A stretch of 64,000 nt of DNA from Bubalus kerabau. Lineage: Eukaryota; Chordata; Mammalia; Artiodactyla; Bovidae. The stretch covers positions 37,907,001 through 37,971,000 of the forward strand of contig NC_073630.1 of assembly GCF_029407905.1 (NCBI RefSeq), written 5' to 3'. Both the position numbers and the translations under genes were made by a program. Positions 59,651 through 64,000 of this stretch are shown in pieces. The notes beneath the pieces are model-generated. The model ran no database searches. It worked only from the letters and a program-made list of their open reading frames with translations, and was not told the DNA's origin. Positions within the stretch are counted from its first letter, which is position 1, and each line of letters starts with the position of its first letter.

Positions 59651-60214
59651 ATGGCTAACAAACACATGAAAAGATGCTCAACATCACTCATTATCAGAGA
59701 AATGCAAATCAAAACCACTATGAGGTACCATTTCACACCAGTCAGAATGGCTGCGATCCAAAAGTCTACAAGCAATAAATGCTGGAGAGGGTGTGGAGAA
59801 AAGGGAACCTTCTTGCACTGTTGGTGGGAATGCAAACTAGTACAGCCACTATGGAGAACAGTGTGGAGATTCCTTAAAAAACTGGAAATAGAACTGCTTT
59901 ATGATCCAGCAATCCCACTGCTGGTAATACACACTGAGGAAACCAGAAGGGAAAGAGACACATGTACCCCAATGTTCATCGCAGCACTGTTTATAATAGC
60001 CAGGACATGGAAGCAACCTAGATGCCCATCAGCAGATGAATGCATAAGAAAGCGGTGGTACATATACACAATGGAGTATTACTCAGCCATTAAAAAGAAT
60101 ACATTTAAATCAGTTCTAATGAGGTGGATGAAACTGGAGCCTATTATACAGAGTGAAGTAAGCCAGAAAGAAAAACACCAATACAGTATACTAACGCAAA
60201 TATATGGAATTTAG
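59651..60214 (+). pseudogene. L1 ORF2 C-terminal fragment
   Basis: 187 open codons with the Cys-rich knuckle 'CWRGCGEKGTFLHCWWECK' and the C-terminal 'EYYSAIKKNTFKSVLMRWMK', ending at the normal ORF2 stop. It is the other half of the protein at 58811-59634, separated by inversion. Confidence 0.93.
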
Positions 60215-60845
60215 AAAGATGGTAACAATAAGCCTGTATATGAGACAGCAAAAGAGACACTGATGTATAGAACAGTCTTTTGGACTCTGTGGGAGAGGGA
60301 GAGGGTGGGATGATTTGGGAGAATGGTATTGAAACATGTAAAATATAATGTATGAAACGAGTCGCCAGTCCAGGTTCGATGCACGATACTGGATGCTTGG
60401 AGCTGGTGCACTGGGATGACCCAGAGGGATGGAATGGGGAGGGAGGAGGGAGTAGGGTTCAGGATGGGGAACACATGTATACCTGTGGCGGATTCATTTT
60501 GATATTTGGCAAAACTAATACAGTTATGTAAAGTTTAAAAATAAAATAAAATTAAAAAAAAAAAAAAAAAGCTCAACATTCAGAAAACTAAGATCATGGC
60601 TTCTGGTCCCATCACTTCATAGCAAATAGATGGGGAAACAGTGGAAACAGTGACTGACTTTATTTTGGGGGGCTCCAAAATCACTGCAGATCCTGATTGC
60701 AGCCATGAAATTAAAAGACACTTACTCCTTGGAAGGAAAGTTATGACCAACCTAGACAGCATATTAAAAAGCAGAGGCATTACTTTGTCAACAAAGGTCC
60801 GTCTAGTCAAGGCTATGGTATTTCCAGTGGTCATGTATGGATGTG

Positions 60846-61120
60846 CTGCTCCTGCTAAGTCATTTCAGTCAAGTCTGACTCTGTGCGACCCCATAGACAG
60901 CAGCCCACCAGGCTCCCCCATCCCTGGGTTTCTCCAGGCAAGAACACTGGAATGGATTGCCATTTCCTTCTCAAATGCACGAAACTGAAAAGTGAAAGTG
61001 AATTCTCTCAGTCGTGTCCAACTCTTAGCAATCCCATGTACTGAAGCCTACCAGGCTCCTCCATCCAGGGGATTTTCCAGGCAAATGAGTACTGGAGTGG
61101 GGTGCCAATGCCTTCTCCGA
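60846..61120 (-). mobile_element. BOV-A2 dimeric SINE (antisense) nested in BovB
   Basis: Two monomers from 'ctgctcctgctaagtcattt' to 'ggtgccaatgccttctcc'. The TSD 'tatggatgtg' at 60836-60845 and 61121-61130 is perfect. Confidence 0.94.
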
Positions 61121-61542
61121 TATGGATGTGAGAGTTGGACTATAAAGAAAGTTGAGCACAGAAGAATTGATGCTTTTGAACTGTGGTGTTGGAGAAGACT
61201 CTTGAGAGTCCCTTGAACTGCAAGGCGATCCAACCAGTCCATTCTAAATGAGATCAGTCCTGGGTGTTTATTGGTGGGACTAATGTTGAAGCTGAAACTT
61301 CAATACTTTGGCCACTTGATGCAAAAAGCTGACTAATTTGAAAAGACCTTGATGTTGGGAAAGATTGAAGGCAGTATGAGAAGGGGATGACAGAGGATGA
61401 GATGGCTGGATGGCATCACTGACTTAATAGGCATGAATTTGGCTAAACCCCGGGAGTTGGTGATGGACAGGGAGGCCTGGCATGCTGCGGTTCATGGGGT
61501 CACAAGGAGTCAGATACGACTGAGCAACTGAAGTGAACTGAC

Positions 61543-62749
61543 TGAAGGCTAAACTTGCCCTAGGGAAAAAGCTAATTCATATTTGCCTACATAGTTTTCA
61601 AGAAGCTTTCAAAGAAAGGTGGTCAGCAAGGCCCTGTCAGAAAAATCTGCAGCTCAACGATAGGGAATGTATTGTCCATCATCTAATAAAATTTATGAAA
61701 CAAACGCTAGTTTCAGCTGGGGTCTATCAGAATGCCTATATGTGGTCTCTCCATGTGGGTATTGGCATTGTCACGGAGCAGTGGCTATAGGCTCTAAGAC
61801 AGTTTTCTAGGCTACAGACGCTTTGTGGCCTTTTATGATCCAGCACTGAAAGTTACATCATATAACTTTCATTGTCAAAGCAGTTACAAGCCTTTTAGTT
61901 TCAAGGTGGAGTAGTTTGTGAGGATGGTGGCAGATACAGACATCACCTCTTAATAAGAGCTGTACCCGAATATGTGTGGCTAAGTTTTTTAATAGGTACA
62001 TTTTTTTCCCTTTCAATAGCAATTCTTCTTTCCTCTCATATGAAATAAGTACTATTTCTTTCAAGGCAAACAAAGTCTCATGTCAATAGAGCAAGAGGAT
62101 CAAGTTTGTTATCCAGGAATTTGAAAACTAAATTAGATACAGGCACAGAAGGGCTCCTTAAGTCCTTTCCTTTGTTACACTTTGTCTTCATTTGAATACT
62201 TGGAAAGAAACAAGGTATCTGGGTCTCACATACCTAAGGCACAGGAAGAATGCAATAGACACATATGGGAAGTGGTCAAATGGGGATGCACACAGCAGTC
62301 AGTGGTCAAGGAAATTAGGACATCTATCGGGGGAAAGTCCCAAGATCTTTTATTTAAACCCAGTCTCTCTCCCTGGGAAATGGAAGATTTTTCTTTTTTG
62401 TTGTTGTTCTTTAAAACATGAACTAAATATTACAAGTTATTTGCTTATATTTATTGGTTCATGTATTTTCAAAGATAAAGAGAGTTAAGCAATAACTGCC
62501 ATGTGCAAACCACCATCAGGGGTATTAACAAGGCTTCTAGTATCTGGAAATAGTGCAAGCTATATATGTTTCTATATAAACATTCATAGGGCTTTCCTAA
62601 AGCCAAGTGAGGTTAACGTGTTAATGTTAATCTTTGTCTTTGTGATACAATAGTGAATTATGCTATTAATTATAATGTATTAATTATACTATGCAACTTC
62701 AATGAACTTCATTTCATCAATGAATTTGTGGTGGAGGCAAGAAAGGAAA
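61543..62749. other. Unique or old-repeat stretch, no gene
   Basis: 61700-61960 ('ggtctctccatgtgggtatt', 'ttgtggccttttatgatcc') resembles an old dispersed mammalian repeat that I cannot name. Two overlapping frames of 79-98 codons at 62182-62488 have no recognisable features. Confidence 0.4.
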
Positions 62750-62943
62750 GGAAGGATTCGCATCTACCTGCAATAAGGTAGACCTGGGTTCAATCCCTGG
62801 GTTGGGAAGATACCCTGGAGGAGGGCATGGCAACCCATTCCAGGATTCTTGCCTGGAGAATCACCATGGACAGTGGAGCCTGGCAGGCTATAGTCCATAG
62901 GGTTGCAAAGAGTTGCACACGACTTAGCTACTAAACAACAACA
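62750..62943 (+). mobile_element. Bov-tA SINE, head damaged
   Basis: 'gggttcaatccctgggttgg' to 'cacgacttagctactaaac'. The usual 'cttccctggtggctcag' start is lost. Confidence 0.85.
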
Positions 62944-63769
62944 TCATTTAAAGAGGACTGCCACATACTGGGTAAGGTATCTTTTCAAATGTTATTCTGA
63001 TTTTGTTATAAGAAATTTGAAAAAAATTGATAGTAAGCCCCATTATAATTTAGGTAGTATATATTAATACTTAATTAATACTAATTAAAAATAATTAGTA
63101 TTTTCCATTATCTACACAATATAACATTTTGTGTGTTTTATAACTTAACATTATTATTTATATGACTATTTTAGCCAAAATACTCTTTTAAATTAATTAC
63201 ATGCCTTTTTAAAACATAACTTCACCCAAGGGACAAGTGAACACTAATTCTGACTTTGTTAAACAAGTACATTAAGAACTCTATATATGAACACGGTCTC
63301 ATCTTTTCAGTATTATTTCTTATCTCACATGGAAAAATTAATTATATCTGTATACCTCTAACATACCAGATTTTTAATATTTAAATTTGGATAATTCAAG
63401 TAATTAAATTCAACATTTACATGCTGAAATTCAATAGCATTTGAGGAAGCAAGATGTGTTGGAAGAAATCTACTTCAAAAGATCAAAAGCAAGTCACTTT
63501 AAATCAATGTTTATAATTAGCAGTGATAATTGACTGAAATCACCAAACACTTAGCTCCATTAAGCAAAACATAATATGATTTAGCTTGTGCATGAAATTA
63601 CAAAGTCTCTTGAGGTTTAACCAACTCAAACAGTTTTAAATAATTCAATTAAATAGATTTTTTTTACATTTAAGTCATTTTTATAACTGATAAGACATAT
63701 TAAACATAGGCTTTAAAAATACAGCAAGCAATATGACTGAAGATTTAATAGAATAAAGAAAAGCCTCCA
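62944..63769. other. Unique AT-rich stretch
   Basis: No gene or repeat recognised. Confidence 0.45.
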
Positions 63770-64000
63770 TGGGAAGAACAAGATGGTGGAGGAGTAGGTG
63801 AACATGGAATACATCTCTATCCACAAATACATCAAGAATAGACCTTCAGACACAGAAGTGCATGCAAAACACCAGCTGAGAGCAGACAGGAGGATCTGAC
63901 CAGTGGAAAAGAAATATATAGACCCAAGCAAAACCCGGTAGGGTGAAGGAACTAGGGAAACTAGGAATGTTAGTAAGACTGGACCTGCCCTCGGCAGGTG
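63770..64000 (+). mobile_element. L1 5' end, continuing past the window
   Basis: 'gggaagaacaagatggtggagg' and 'tccacaaatacatcaagaat' resemble the beginning of an artiodactyl L1 5'UTR ('ggaagatggcggaagagtagg' type). Because the 5' end is present, the copy may be full length beyond base 64000, although it is diverged here. Confidence 0.6.

Larger units (their letters stand above)
58811..60567 (+). mobile_element. L1 LINE with 5' inversion (twin priming), 14-bp TSD
   Basis: 58811 to about 59634 is L1 ORF2 in antisense; about 59635-60567 is plus-strand L1 with the ORF2 C-terminus, 3'UTR and A tail. The outer edge of the inverted part (reverse of 'attggagaaatgtc') is directly contiguous in L1 with the start of the plus part ('aaagaagacatacagatggc'). 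The TSD 'aaagctcaacattc' at 58797-58810 and 60568-60581 is perfect. Both coding parts are still open, so the insertion is recent. Confidence 0.95.
56875..61542 (+). mobile_element. BovB LINE host, plus strand, heavily interrupted
   Basis: Plus-strand BovB from 'aaaagtaatgctcaaaattc' to 'tgagcaactgaagtgaactg'. Host pieces are 56875-57072, about 58433-58810, 60568-60845 and 61121-61542. In between are two antisense BovBs, a twin-primed L1 and a BOV-A2. The piece 58429-58810 keeps open RT text with 'KGVRQGCILSPCLFNLFAEY' and 'RYADDPTLMAE' (second T of the usual box changed to P). Confidence 0.9.

Noticed and set aside
1..64000. CRISPR arrays, operons, bacterial or phage genes
   Set aside because: Repeat content and gene structure are those of a ruminant nuclear genome. 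No regularly spaced short repeats were seen.
1..64000. Endogenous retrovirus proviruses
   Set aside because: I saw no gag, pol or env text of retroviral type and no paired LTRs. The RT motifs all fit BovB or L1.

Overview
This window looks like ruminant (bovid-type) nuclear DNA. The evidence is the mix of interspersed repeats: many copies of the RTE-clade LINE BovB, tRNA-derived Bov-tA SINEs, dimeric BOV-A2 SINEs, artiodactyl CHR-type SINEs, and L1 3' ends with the usual artiodactyl terminus. Older mammalian repeats (MIR, L2, Tigger1, a mariner-type MITE, an old L1M-like 3'UTR) lie underneath. I cannot tell the species (cattle, bison, buffalo, sheep, goat) from the sequence alone.

Only one convincing protein-coding gene is present: an intact, intronless TRAM1L1-type gene on the minus strand (53224-54360, 378 aa). 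It starts inside a CpG-rich island of about 330 bp and encodes a multi-pass ER membrane protein of the TRAM/TLC family. It carries an Ala-Glu expansion in the first luminal loop, and the reading frame stays open for about 60 codons upstream of the canonical start.

Layout. 1-4640: a BovB with an inverted 5' part, then an L1 fragment split by a Bov-tA and a near full-length antisense BovB. 4641-6385: mostly unique AT-rich DNA. 6386-9426: an antisense BovB bounded by a 13-bp target-site duplication (TSD) and holding three later insertions. 9427-22320: SINEs, a MITE, an L1 tail, a Tigger1 relic and L2. 22998-26875: a plus-strand BovB holding two antisense BovBs and an L1. 27405-33245: SINEs and L1 tails. 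33246-35372: a local inverted composite duplication. 36016-38216, 41372-45077 and 45812-46858: BovB copies; the second is nearly complete, has its 5' segment inverted and has a 12-bp TSD. 46859-53200: sparse. 53224-54690: the TRAM1L1 gene and its island. 54755-55075: a MIR with an internal tandem duplication. 56875-61542: another BovB nest, including a twin-primed L1 with a 14-bp TSD. 63770 to the window end: the 5' end of an L1 running off the window.

I found no dedicated new gene system. The most interesting material is structural: two BovB copies and one L1 with twin-priming-type inversions, deep nesting that can be ordered in time, a template-switch-like inverted composite duplication, and the coding-repeat and N-terminal oddities of the TRAM1L1 gene. 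All repeat family names rest on recognition from memory, not on a database search; boundaries without a stated TSD are good to about 10-20 bp.
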